A stretch of DNA of 64,000 nucleotides from Elysia chlorotica (taxonomy: Eukaryota; Mollusca; Gastropoda; Plakobranchidae), in NCBI GenBank assembly GCA_003991915.1, contig RQTK01000218.1:279520-343519 (forward strand). The letters are read 5' to 3'. Position numbers and translations under genes: made by a program. Shown here one piece after another: positions 39,340-64,000 of the stretch; within the stretch, counting starts at the first letter, position 1, and the number at the start of each line of letters is the position of its first letter. The notes beneath the pieces were generated by a model. That model searched no databases and was not told the DNA's origin. It worked only from the letters and a program-made list of their open reading frames with translations.

Positions 39340-42300
39340 CTGGTAGGACAGTGAACAAAATTGTATTTCATAGACAGATTGCATAAGATGTCTAATCACT
39401 GCAGTTTACTTTCCAAATTGCAAGAAAAACGAATGGCCCTTCTTTTAAATGACACAGTGCCTTTATATGAACGAAATCTAAAGATGAGCAATGTGTCTTG
39501 ATAAAGGATAAATATGCACAATCAGATTCATATTTAACAACATCAAATACAAAACTTAATAATGCTTTACTGCCCTACTGTGTATGAATTAAAAAAGAAA
39601 CAAACAAACAAATGTGGCAAAAACAACGAAAAAAAAATATGTTAAAAAAACACCATTAAACAAAACAACAACAAATTTTGCTTTATGTTATTCCATCATT
39701 TTGCTGAAGGTTTATTTCAAGCCTGCATTGAACACAATGGAGTAGTAAGATCTGGGTTTGGGCATCCCGCTTACTAACAAGGAAATGGATGTGCGACTTA
39801 AAGCCTCTCCGTCCTGGTATGGATGATCGCCTGCGGCATCTGGTTCCAGTTATGATGCTTGCATATGGCTCCTCCCATACAAACGTGTCTGCGGCAATAC
39901 ACTATACTCCCTGTTCTCACTGAACTTGCTGCGAGGGCGATCGAGTAACTGGCGGTATATCCAGGGGGTTCTAGAAACCCAACAGCAAATCAGGCGAAAG
40001 AATTGGGTTTACTGATGATATTGGAAAAACCACAGTCATCGATCTAGAACTACAATAGCTCAACATCGACATAGTGGCCCTGCAAGAGACGGCTCCCCCA
40101 AAAATGGATCATTGAGAGAACAGCTCTATACCTTTTTCTGGCAAGGAAAAGGCAGAGAGGAAGTCAGAGCACATGGTGTTGGTTTTGCCTTAAGAAACTC
40201 TCTAATCTGCATGATTAAGCCTCATTCCAAAGTCACAGAGAGAATCCTAATGTTACACCTCTCAACCACGCAATCTCATGTCAACCTTATATCAGTCTAC
40301 ACCCCAATAATGCGGAAAACCATCTACAAATGCTGCCATCACAGCATATGGAAAGAAGCTAACCTCATGAAGATAGAGCCAGTGATCAATGCCAAACCCA
40401 CTGCAATGACCTGCTACAAAGCAGAGTGTGGAGCAACACCAAACTAACACAGCAGATTTGGTGCCCAACACTACAGTTTTGCAGAGGGCTAGTCCATGAG
40501 CATACACCTCACCCTCTGTCAGCGCCGCCTGAGATGGATTGGTCATGTCCACAGAATGAGCGATGCAAGACTGCCTAAACAAATCCTGTACGATGAACTT
40601 GCCTATGGTAGTTGTCCAACTGACCAGCCAAATCTACGCTACAAAGATATTGTCAAGCGCGTTAGGAAAGAGACAGGAATCAGTGCAGACTCATGGAAAA
40701 GCATTGTGGGAAACAGAAGTGAGTGTAGGCAAGCTATGGGCCATGGAGTCAAAACTGGCGAGAGAGAAAGAATCCAACACTGGCAGGAAAGGAGGGCCAG
40801 CAGAAAGGAGAGAAAAGCAGACCAGTACCGCCAACAAACATCAAAGTTTGTCTGTGACAAGTGCGGAAGGATTGGACTCCTGAGCCACTGTCGTCACTGC
40901 TCCAGCCAGACCTGACCTTTACTATTGATAGCGCGCTACCCATCGCCTCCCAAGACGGCTGGGTGCCTACTATTCAACAAACTATGGCCATTGGAACAAC
41001 AAAAAACTATGTTCCCAATGCTTTGATGTAGATTTCATTCTAAAGTTCACAAACATCTCTGATTTAGGGTCTATAGACTTTGACTCATCCAACTATCATC
41101 ATGCCTATCTAAGTCAGTCAAAACTTAAGAAACTTTAGTTAAAATTTGTACTCTTTTTTTTTTTAAACAATAGCTTAAATTTTACCAGAAAGGCTTTCAA
41201 ATCTTTAAATCAGATTATTAAAAATGTGCTTACCTTGTTAATGCCAGCACCCTTCTTCTGTGCGTAGGCTCCCCACAACATGAAGACCACGCCCTCGAGG
41301 TTTGCGTTGAGCCACTGGATAACTGCGTCGGTGAGTCTCTCCCAGCCCTTGCCGGCGTGGGAATTGGCCTGGCCTGCCCGCACAGTCAGGCAAGCGTTGA
41401 GCAGGAGGACCCCTGTACGGGCACACAGCATACATCATCGTTAGAGGAATTTCAGTTTCAAATAAAAATTACCGGCTTTACAAACTTATCATTTTAATCT
41501 GCATACTTTACTTTACTTTTCCGATCCAGCAGCCACTTGAGCCTGCGCCCTTCGACTTGATGACATGATGAAGAATTTATATGTTCTTTCTAGTTGGTCT
41601 TTTCCGCAGTATAATGTATTTTCCAAAGTAGGATTAGGTGGAAGAAGTTTTGTGCGGAGGTCCTGTAGTTTAGGACAGTTGAATAAGATATGTTCAACTG
41701 TTTCGTATGTTTGGGGGCAGAGGGAGCAGAATGGTTCTTTTTAAGGTTGTAAACGATTAGTCTGCATTAAGTCTCATTGCAAATAAACATGTTTGTAAAT
41801 TCTACCAAGAAATTGAAAACCATCTGAAACTTTTAATTGACAAAATCTAACTATTTCTGTGAATTGAGTTTACAGTGACAGCTTAAGTCGAAAACATGAC
41901 AAAACAATTACCTTGGTTTGCCCAACCAATCAAGTAACCATGGCCAGGATGTTTGAATCCTTCGATATCTGACTTCAGCTCCTTGAACATGTTTTCTAAG
42001 CTGCAAATGTACCAAAAAAAAGGATTCTGTACTCTTTCAGTATAATAATGTTAACAAAACCAAAGTACCCTTTTGAGTTAAGGAGCACATATAGTTGTAT
42101 AACATTTAGTATTTCAAAGACATACTCAATCCTGAATCCTACCTTAAATACAAGAACAGCCAGTAGTAAAAACAACTTACCAAACAGCCAAAAGAATTCC
42201 CTATCTGTCAAAATTTTAAAGAATAATGGATGAACCAGTGGGCAAGGGAGACAACCGGGAGAATTGTGTACAGACACAATGACACCAAATCACAGTTAAA

Positions 42301-45300
42301 CTTCATGATCTATATATACCTTCTTCAGAGGAAAGAACAATGTGCTAGTTTGTTATAAGTCAGAATATGTTTCATTTCCTGAAAGGTCTGTTTGACTTAC
42401 AAGTCCTATTCTTGTCTTTATTTCTCAAAGTGTTTTAATTTTACCACCTCGCATAACTTTTTATTTGCATGATGGGACAGTTTTTTACCTGGCACCAACA
42501 TTGTCTCTGTTTTTCTTTCTTTTTTAACTAAGTCACATTTTCTGGCTCTGAGAATAAAACACAACCCTGTCTATATATATATTGAAAAAACGAGTGCTCC
42601 TGGGAAACTTTAAAGACACACAGTACAATTACAAAAAACCTGGGCTCACATACCTTGGGGGTGGTTTTATTCCTGGTAACACACTGAAGCAAAGTCCTGA
42701 GAAATAAAAGAAATTTGCTATTCTATTAGCTCACATACATATAACAGAAAAAGTATGTCATACCTGTACAGCTCTCTCTTTTCTATAGATCACAGTCCAC
42801 ATCATAAAGAAGTATAAAAAAACAAAGAAGCACATTATTAGACTAGTTTACAAAGACAAAACCCTTTTGCTATGACCCACTCAAGTGGGGTTTTAAGTTT
42901 TTTTGGGTCCTATTTAAAAGGACCATAAAATGAGTTGCAGCTCTATCTATAAATGTTGATTATGGAAGATGCCTGAATTGCCCTGATTGGTACATTCATT
43001 TTTCAAGGTGGATTTCTTAAAAATTAACGTTGAAGGGCATGGTACCAAAACAGGATAACTGTCACTTGGTAGGACACATGTCTATTAAGTAAACTGTCAT
43101 GGACCCAACCAGTGGGTCACATCAACAGGAGCAGGGCTTGAACCACTAGGGCTGCCACACACGTCTTGTTTTATTAGACAAATTCAAATTACAGAAAAAA
43201 TAAAAAAGTGTGGCATCCTTTTTTCTGTATAATAAAAGCAATTTAGGGACATACTAAAGACAGTATACATATACTACTTTAAATACAAACCTAGATCTTC
43301 GCACACATTGTTTAACATAGCCTCAAAGCTTTAAAAGTGACATTCAAAACATGTACATTTGGCTGTGAAGATAAAACTGGCTAATGGTGTCACATTAACA
43401 GAAGCACAAGTGTGATGCTCTGCTATGCAGCAAGGAAAGTACACTTTAAAATGTTTTCACCTACCTCTGCTAAGTAAAGCAAATTCATGTGCATTATTTT
43501 ACTATGTACTGCAAAAGCAACTAATGAGTACATTGGGTGACTTAGCCTGTATTAACTGGTTAAAGTTAGACTGTACCCAAAACAGGATAACTGTCACTTG
43601 GTAGGACACATGTCTATTAAGTAAACTGTCATGGACCCAACCAGTGGGTCACATCAACAGGAGCAGGGCTTGAACCACTAGGGCTGCCACACACGTCTTG
43701 TTTTATTAGACAAATTCAAATTACAGAAAAAATAAAAAAGTGTGGCATCCTTTTTTCTGTATAATAAAAGCAATTTAATAAGGAGTACAGTGGGTGACTG
43801 TATTAACTGGTTAAAGTTAGACTGTACATTAGGGCATCTTAGAAAAAACAAGGTGTTTACATTTAATACAATGACAGGTCAGACCAGTCAGTGATGACAA
43901 TACCATTAGTACCAAATTAAAAGGATCCCCCCCCCTCCCTAACAAAACAAAAAAAAAACCCACTAAGTCTAATATTAGTACAGCACACAGTAAATTTAAA
44001 TGTTCCCATATCAAATTAAGTTCACTTTGACAATAGAAAATTCTTTTACAAAATATGTACAGTACGATTTTGGTGTGCTGTTCGCGCAGTTGGGGCACCT
44101 TTGAGACGGTGCTGGATTCCATACCTGGGGTGAACAGTTTTTTTTATCTGGGTCAGGCACAGAATGGGTGGCTCTTGAGCCACAGCAAAAGTAAAGTGCA
44201 GCAAGGGAAGTAATGGCAGCCTAACTACAATTGCAGTTTGCCTAGTACAATCAGGAGCCTAACAAAAACTTTTTTTTCACGTTGGTGTATTGAATATGGG
44301 ATCAATTTAAATATGTATTTTATTTTAACACTATGATTGAATTCTTTTGATTTAAAACAAAACAAAAGTAAAAATCCTCACCGTGAGCTTGGCCTGGCCC
44401 ATGGTATGGATCTTGTCCAAGAATTACAACTTTTACCTAAAAACAATAAAAGCACAGTTGAACAACAAATTGATGTGATATATCAGTTAAACAAAACGAC
44501 AAAGGCTTGTGCACTTGACTTGGGACCTTGAAAAGTCTGGTGAACAGTCGGTATAAAATTTCAATTGCTGGCATTATCATTTTTATCGATAGAGAAAAAA
44601 GGGGGGAAAAAAGAAAATAAGGAAAAAAAAAGGAATTTTTAAATTATTCTCACAGGATAAGGCAACATAGCTAATTTAGAGTCACTAGATACTAAGTCTT
44701 TCTTTCACATACAGATCTGATGTCGCAGGCTCTCGTCCAAGAAAAAACTTGATCAGCAGGAGGATAAATGGTGGCACTCTTTCTTTGGGAAGCAACAAAC
44801 TGGCTGAGCTGTGGAGCAAAAACATAACTTTTTGTGTTTAAAGTAAAAAAAGCTCTGGTGACTGGAAACAAAAAGAATTTTAAAAGAGAGGCACTTAATA
44901 AAATACAATGACAAAATATTTCATTTTCAAAACTTTACGTTTAAAAAGAATACAATTATAAAAGCTTACAGAAAATGTATGCAAGTTTACAAAACTAATG
45001 AGGATTGTATTGAAAAAAATGATATTTAAAACTTAAAATGCTATTCTTTTTTTTGTTTTGTTTTTTGTTATTGTCATTTTCAAATTCATGTACCTGAGAA
45101 AAATAGTCCTTGGAAAATTCAGTCTCAAGGGCTCTCAGCCAAGAGGGTCCAACGTTAATGACAAGTCCATTTGTTTTGTTATTCAGTAGCTTCAGTTTTG
45201 CTGCCGATTTGCTTTGCTCAATCTTTGTCTTCTCCATCTCTGACAGACTTATTTTAGACTGTGGTTCATCTCTTTCTTTTTCGTTCTCTGTGTCTTTGGG

Positions 45301-45982
45301 AAATTTCCTTTTTGTTGCTTCATTCTGATGGAAATAGAGTGGATTCTATGAAAATTTTATGAGATATTTGTAATGGTTTGTAAACAATCCTAAATTTTGA
45401 ATGGCATTATAAATTTGAATTATGCAAAAACTTTCTTCAATAATTTATTTTTAACAAAATTGAATTCTCTGTAACCACATGAATCATTCAATGTATTGTA
45501 TTATATTATTATATACTGAATGGCATTTGTAATAATACCCTAGTTGATAGCCTTGCCAGGAACTAATTAACAGATTTAATTATATTTAAAGTATCAGAGA
45601 TATTTATAAATCCTTGTTACCTCTTGGTCTCCTTAGCAAGTAAGTTATTCCTCATGTTTAGCTTTCAAAATAAACTTACACTTACAGGTAAAGTAATCCA
45701 TAGACCTGCTTAAGAATAACTTACACTCGTAACTTTGGTATTGTCATTTAATGGGCTGGGCTGTTCCTTGGTGTTATTGCTTGAATTGACTGCTGGACGA
45801 GGTGAACTGAAAAATGAAGAGATCTTCATTTGCCCATGAGGCATTTTGAATTGAAGATGTGGTTCACAGAGGCAACCAATTATTGTTCTTGTGAGAGGAA
45901 ATTCTAATCCAGTTGAGCGAACACTTCTTTGTAAAAATCGTAGACTGTTCAAGCCAACTGTTTTCAGCAGGGTAATCATCAA
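39187..45982 (-). CDS. UNG: Uracil-DNA glycosylase
   Basis: Eight exons on the minus strand splice with gt/ag and matching phases to about 367 residues. UNG excises uracil from DNA to start base excision repair in nucleus and mitochondria. Visible hallmarks: the water-activating loop [13 protein letters not shown] (exon 4), [10 protein letters not shown] (exon 3), [18 protein letters not shown] (exon 7), the uracil-binding region [10 protein letters not shown], and the DNA-intercalation loop [11 protein letters not shown] (exon 8). The catalytic Asp and His are both present. The N terminus combines an Arg-rich amphipathic stretch (mitochondrial-type) with a PIP box QMKISSFF. Intact and apparently functional. 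Two introns contain LINE remnants. Confidence 0.97.
39740..40920 (+). mobile_element. Internally deleted LINE (endonuclease start plus reverse transcriptase tail)
   Basis: Around 40040-40310 the translation keeps [41 protein letters not shown] and [10 protein letters not shown], the N-terminal endonuclease of an RTE/CR1-like element. From 40496 the frame keeps [27 protein letters not shown] and a terminal zinc knuckle [16 protein letters not shown]. The middle of the element (most of the reverse transcriptase) is missing. It sits in UNG intron 7, antisense to UNG. Confidence 0.85.
41234..41412 (-). CDS. UNG: UNG exon 7
   Basis: Encodes [32 protein letters not shown] and [19 protein letters not shown]. 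Markedly GC-richer than its introns. Confidence 0.97.
41505..41740 (-). mobile_element. LINE 3' terminal fragment with (TAAAG)n tail
   Basis: Minus-strand translation gives [20 protein letters not shown] then [13 protein letters not shown] and a C-terminal [14 protein letters not shown] followed by a stop. The CxxC-x7-H-x4-C knuckle is typical of LINE C-termini. Ends in AAAGTAAAGTAAAG. Sits in UNG intron 6, sense with UNG. Confidence 0.8.
41912..42000 (-). CDS. UNG: UNG exon 6
   Basis: Encodes [20 protein letters not shown] then GYLIGWANQ; phase 1 donor gtaatt. Confidence 0.95.
42654..42696 (-). CDS. UNG: UNG exon 5
   Basis: 43-bp micro-exon encoding [13 protein letters not shown]; acceptor atttctcag, donor CCAAG/gtatgt, phase 2. 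Too short for simple gene prediction, but required by the family alignment. Confidence 0.95.
43045..43775. repeat. Direct duplication of a ~200-bp block in UNG intron 4
   Basis: The block beginning ccaaaacaggataactgtcac and ending ctgtataataaaagcaattta occurs at 43045-43243 and 43576-43777, almost identical. The phrase attaactggttaaagttagac also recurs (43551 and 43801). On the minus strand the block contains GTGGTTCAAGCCC, a B-box-like motif, so it may be a SINE copied by local duplication. Confidence 0.88.
44382..44436 (-). CDS. UNG: UNG exon 4 (catalytic loop)
   Basis: 55 bp encoding [18 protein letters not shown], with the catalytic Asp. Donor G/gtgagg, phase 1. Confidence 0.97.
44713..44808 (-). 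CDS. UNG: UNG exon 3
   Basis: Encodes [20 protein letters not shown] and [12 protein letters not shown]; phase 0 at both ends. Confidence 0.95.
45094..45324 (-). CDS. UNG: UNG exon 2
   Basis: Acceptor tttccatcag, donor CTCAG/gtacat. Lys/Glu/Ser-rich linker, then the start of the catalytic fold ([20 protein letters not shown]). Confidence 0.93.
45725..45982 (-). CDS. UNG: UNG exon 1
   Basis: ATG at 45982. Encodes [20 protein letters not shown] (mitochondrial-presequence-like), then [12 protein letters not shown] with a canonical PCNA-interacting motif. Internal ATGs just before the PIP box could give a nuclear form. Donor AGT/gtaagt, phase 0. Confidence 0.9.
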
Positions 45983-45999
45983 ATTCTTGAATAAATCCT

Positions 46000-46032
46000 A
46001 TCTAGATCTAGATCTAGATCTAGATCTAGAAT
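46000..46032. repeat. (GATCTA)n palindromic repeat upstream of UNG
   Basis: Five GATCTA units immediately upstream of the UNG start; the same motif is scattered through 12660-14960. Confidence 0.9.
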
Positions 46033-46399
46033 AATTTATTTATCACAATTCTTTCCCTGGTGCAGTGAGTAAATCTCTAAATCTAGGATTGATCATAGAA
46101 CATTTACGGTGTTTACATCAGACTAAATTCATGGGCCTCAAGACCTAGCTTGATATAACATTAGATTCTAGGTATAACTTGCACTGTTTTGGGTTCAACA
46201 AATTCAGTCACAAATTCATCTTGAGTACATTCGTGGCTAATCTGATGCTATGGTGAATCGAAGGCTATGGTAAATTTCTGTTCCCGCGGGGAGGCTAAAA
46301 TTAGACTAAGGGTCTACTTTCGATATCGTTTCAGCGTCTTTGTTTTAATTCGTTCTTTTGTTTTTGTAATTGCTAATATTGAATCCAGTTCAGTTTACG

Positions 46400-46827
46400 C
46401 AGAAGCAAAGGTGACGGAGAAAATAAACGGTAATGGAAAGCAACACGTCATTAAATATGAAATGCAATTTAAGAACGAATATTTAGCGATGTATTTCTTG
46501 AGTATGTATGTTCTGGAAAACAGATGGCGTTTGTTCGGGCATATACTGCGACGCGACAGAGAAATCCCAGCCAATAAAGCCATGGAAGGATTCTTTGTCC
46601 CACAAGGGGACAAATACAGGGGAAGACCAATTACTACCTTGCCAGTGGTCTTGAACAACGACTTGTCCCGTTTAGAAAGTAGTAATTATTGTCTTAAAAC
46701 CTTCAAAGACATTGAAAACCTGAAAAAGATCGTAGAACAGAGGGATCAGTGGAGGATTCTATGCACAAGAATACAAAAGGAAGCCGAGGCGTTGCAGTCT
46801 GACGACTATGATGCGGAACGGCGATAA
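46400..46827 (+). mobile_element. LINE reverse transcriptase C-terminal remnant
   Basis: Within a 186-codon open frame (46267-46827) the part from ENRWRLFGHILRRDREIP through KYRGRPITTLPVVLNNDL to IVEQRDQWRILCTRI matches the order of LINE tails (RxxLFGHxLR, GRPxxT, RDxWR). The first 60 codons have no such match. Confidence 0.75.
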
Positions 46828-47139
46828 GTCAGTAAGTAAGTCATTTCTTGAGTGTGTTACAACTTCAAGGACTGCGCCTCGGGACGTCAAATAGACACAC
46901 TGCGGTTGGGGATGTTCTTTGTTGTTGTTTTTTCCACTCTAAAATCCTATGCAAATGTTTTGATTTTTAACATTATTATGACATGCACTTCAAATTGTTG
47001 AAAACAGTTTACAAATGCATATAATGTAATCTTTTGCAAAGATGAGATAAGGCTGTGGTTTATTATTCAAATCATTAGAAGATGACAATAATTATATGTG
47101 AGTAATGACGTTTGAAATTGATTTTATAAATAAATAGGA

Positions 47140-47367
47140 GAGAGGAAGAGCGAGAGATAGAAATTGAGAGGAACAGAGGTAGGGTGAAAAGGGGAATGAG
47201 AGACACAAAGGGCGAGGCATGGAGAGAGGGAGAGAGGGATAGCGAGACGGAGAGAGACTGCGGGGGTAAGAAAGAAAGGGTTTGACAGAAGGTCAAAGAT
47301 GTATGCACAGAGAGAGTGAGATATGTAGGCCTATAAAGAAAGAGAGAGAGAGAGAGAGAGAGGGGGT

Positions 47368-47404
<37 letters not shown>

Positions 47405-47505
47405 AGAGGGATAGAGAGACGGAGAGAGACTAAGGGGTTAAGAAAGAAAGGTTTTGACAGAAGGTCAAAGATGTATGCACAGAGAGTGAGAGATACTGTA
47501 TGTAT

Positions 47506-47553
<48 letters not shown>

Positions 47554-47649
47554 GGGGGTAAGAAAGAAAGGGTTTGACAGAAGGTCAAAGATGTATGCAC
47601 AGAGAGAAAGAGATGGAATGCAGAGAGAGTGAGATATAAGTATATACAG

Positions 47650-47728
<79 letters not shown>

Positions 47729-47735
47729 TGTACAG
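47140..47735. repeat. Compound GA-rich repeat with a higher-order unit
   Basis: Four stretches of (GA)n are separated by a conserved non-GA phrase (aagaaagaaaggtttgacag, aaggtcaaagatgtatgcac) that occurs three times, at about 47268, 47441 and 47561. The array thus grows both by dinucleotide expansion and by duplication of a 120-170 bp unit. Confidence 0.92.
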
Positions 47736-48535
47736 TTTTTTTATACAATAATGTTTGAGTGCGTCAACCTGAGCCCTTCTTCCATCTCTTTTTTCCCCAG
47801 CTGTTGTCGTATCTGTATAGTTAAGACGTATGTCCACCTTCAGTTCGGCTATTGATGGACACTCCTACATAGCTACTGTTAACCGGACGCTTCACTGAAG
47901 TCCAGCTTCAGCAAGGTGCACGTCAGCTACGCCTCCCCGTCTTTCATATTTCGAGTTGTCTTTTTTCCCTTTAAAAGATAAACAATAGAAAATAAAAGAG
48001 AGGAGAAAAGAAGAGTTGTGTATGCCAAATAGTTTGTTCTTTTTCGCCTCTAGCTCTTGGTAAACACTATTATTTTCAAAAAGAAAATAAAATCTTTCAA
48101 GATTGCCTTAGGATTTTTTCACTTGCGATTGGCACAAAAATAGCATTAAAAAAAAAGAAGAAGAAAAGAAAGGAAATTGTCGCAAATGAAGACATTTTAT
48201 TTTTATCAACCTTGAAACAAGTTTGGGCTAACGGTGGGACCAACTGTATGTAAAATAAGGCCCTATTTGGGAAAATTATAGAGCGCAAAGCATAGGCCTA
48301 CCGTTGCTCAGAGTGTGTTGTGTAGATATAGGTTTCTTAGTTAGCGCTTTGGCCATTTACCTCTGGATGTCAATACTTTAATAGTTCTTACATCATTCCG
48401 ACATTCAATACTTTGTCGAGCAATCGCTCCTCGCACTTCAGGCAAATGGCCTGTAATTTATCTTCGCCGTTTTTGTAAAATCGTATCTCGGTGTTTACAT
48501 GTTATAAGATCCGGGTGGTGGGGGTTGGTGGTGAC

Positions 48536-48775
48536 GAAGTTGTCTAGTTGGTAAACAGTAGAACTTCAAATCGGAAAGTCCCTGGTTCAAATCGCGACAA
48601 GGCTGCCTTTTTCCTTCTTATTATATAAAAGACCGAGACAGAAGTCCTGGTGTCCCTTCGCCGTCTCTATGTGAAAACATGTCAAATGCTAGTCTTGGGA
48701 CACGTCCACGAAACTGCCTAGTTGCCGGCGTGGGACAATGCAAAATCAACCAACAAACAGTCTAACGTGCTCATT
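48536..48775 (+). mobile_element. Diverged tRNA-derived SINE
   Basis: A-box-like tgtctagttggtaaacagtag, B box CTGGTTCAAATCGC, body with aaaagaccgagacagaagtcctgg and cttgggacacgtccacg, tail aatcaaccaacaaac. Same architecture as the 2700-type SINE but clearly diverged. Confidence 0.7.
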
Positions 48776-49099
48776 TATCATAAACATACAATATAGGTTT
48801 GCCACAGCAGCGCAAGTGAATCAATTAACTGTGTTAGTTACATTTATTTTATAGACTAAAAACAGGCAGAGGCCTCTAGGGGCTGGTAGTGTTTGGTCGC
48901 AGGTCCAGTTTAGCTAGCACGTATGTAGGCTGACCCTCACAACAGGCGAAACGTAATTAAACTGTTCAATACCTAAGCCCTCCTCCTTGGGACGAGCGGC
49001 TTACAGCGACTCGCCTTTGTGTTTTTTTTAATCAGGGCGGGCCATGCGCGTCAATATTGATGTGAGTACACATCAAACACTTCTAATAATGTACATGTT

Positions 49100-49439
49100 G
49101 GGCCTAACCTTATTGATCAGAGATCGCGCGCGTCGCTCACCCGTTCACTGAGGCTGTAGCGGCGCTTTAGCCGGCTGGTCATCCCGAGTTAGAGTTGATC
49201 CTGCAGGTGGCGACCCCAGCTAAGCTTTAGACAATAGTATCGAGCGGCTGTGCGTGGCGGTGAAGGGACAGGATGGGACTGTCCGACGTCAGGCCTCATA
49301 AAGAAGGATCTACATCAGCCGGCCCTTTCCTTTCGTCGTTGTGTCCACTCGGAGTGATAGGGAGGTCTAACGAGGCGGCCAGAGATCTGTGGATGTGAGA
49401 AATTCTGACTGTGTGATAGTTTCCATCCAACTGAATTAC
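49100..49439 (+). promoter_or_regulatory. GC-rich 5' region of NDST
   Basis: GC- and CpG-rich stretch (agatcgcgcgcgtcgctcac, gtagcggcgctttagccggc) directly before the NDST start, in contrast to its AT-rich surroundings. Likely promoter and/or 5' UTR; no core element was identified. Confidence 0.4.
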
Positions 49440-63376
<13,937 letters not shown>

Positions 63377-63431
63377 TAAATTTAAAAAAATGTTTTTATA
63401 TAATTTATTGTATTTTAACGGTAAAAATAAA

Positions 63432-64000
63432 GATGTAAAAAGTGTTCGTTAATAATACCTTATTCGATGGCATGTTTTTTTTTTTTTTTTTTTTTAAGTT
63501 TCTTGGTACCCTACAAAGTCATTACCATCATTAAACACTAGCGTATACCTATTTTGTTAGAAATTTCCTACTCAGGGTGGGATTTAAACAAAGGAAAGAA
63601 AAGAGAAATAAGGTATTTGTCAATCTTATGAGATGAAACTGTAAATAACGAATTCATCTTTTAAATTTTTTTTAATTACAACAAAACTCTCTCAGTTTCA
63701 CTGTACAGAACAATCACTACTGTGCTGAACACAGAGATAGACGCAGAGCAAATCATGACTTACACAGCAATGTTACACTGAACATAATGAGTATGCTATA
63801 TCAATGATAATGGATTCATTACCATTCATTGCTTCGTGTCTTTGGTTGTTTGAGCCGTTGTGTTTATATCATAGCAAAAATATTTTAGGATTCATGACGT
63901 TAAACAAATCTTTACTTCAAAACTGATATCAGAGTGGTAAAACATGCTGCTCTTCTTCAAAAAGTATTCACAAATACACACACACTCACACACACACACA
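63432..64000. other. Downstream of NDST
   Basis: T run at 63475-63497 and a (CA)n start at 63977 to the edge. No gene seen. Confidence 0.6.

Noticed and set aside
46267..46400. First part of the 186-codon frame near UNG as an independent gene
   Set aside because: Only the later part has recognisable content, and that is a retrotransposon tail; the first part is likely chance readthrough.
49389..49439. GTG at 49389 as the NDST start
   Set aside because: Eukaryotic initiation at GTG is unlikely, and an in-frame ATG follows at 49440.

Overview
The window is animal DNA. It carries parts of five intron-rich metazoan genes in AT-rich, repeat-laden sequence: (1) a SPEF1/CLAMP-type calponin-homology gene on the minus strand, running off the left edge; (2) a two-coding-exon Ikaros/Hunchback-type C2H2 zinc-finger gene on the plus strand; (3) a RING-finger gene with a split RING on the plus strand; (4) a complete uracil-DNA glycosylase (UNG) gene on the minus strand; (5) a complete heparan sulfate N-deacetylase/N-sulfotransferase (NDST) gene on the plus strand. 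The mix of tRNA-derived SINEs ending in TTGG/AACC tails, several non-LTR retrotransposon tails, GATCTAGATC-rich low-complexity DNA and very long GA, GAA, GAT and GACA microsatellites suggests a mollusc, most likely a gastropod. That assignment is an inference from texture, not a marker-based identification.

Layout. 1-11776: SPEF1-like gene (exons 4 to 1 read right to left), with a 9.7-kb first intron holding SINE and LINE debris, a purine tract and a 1.4-kb 24-bp minisatellite. 11777-15899: upstream DNA of the zinc-finger gene. 15900-19261: zinc-finger coding exons, followed by about 3.8 kb of AT-rich probable 3' UTR. 23100-31900: gene-poor DNA with LINE remnants on the minus strand, a tandemly duplicated 375-bp block, a minisatellite interrupted by an 87-N gap, and GA tracts. 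31972-34862: RING gene, followed by a 1.3-kb minisatellite that starts at its stop codon. 39187-45982: UNG in eight exons, with LINE pieces inside its introns. 46400-49390: a LINE remnant, GA-rich compound repeats and a SINE. 49440-63376: NDST in 14 recognisable exons, with a tandem duplication of its first two mapped coding exons.

The five genes have unrelated jobs (cilia/microtubules, transcription, ubiquitin ligation, DNA repair, Golgi heparan sulfate modification). Nothing indicates co-regulation.

The most unusual property is structural. Of about ten minisatellite arrays with 24-76 bp units, eight start at an exon boundary and contain copies of that boundary: the last or first 10-35 bases of the exon plus its splice donor or acceptor (or, once, the stop codon). 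The SPEF1-like gene shows this at all three visible donors, the RING gene at its donor and its stop codon, and NDST at one acceptor and two donors. UNG and the zinc-finger gene show none. This splice-junction amplification is the main candidate for an undescribed phenomenon here.
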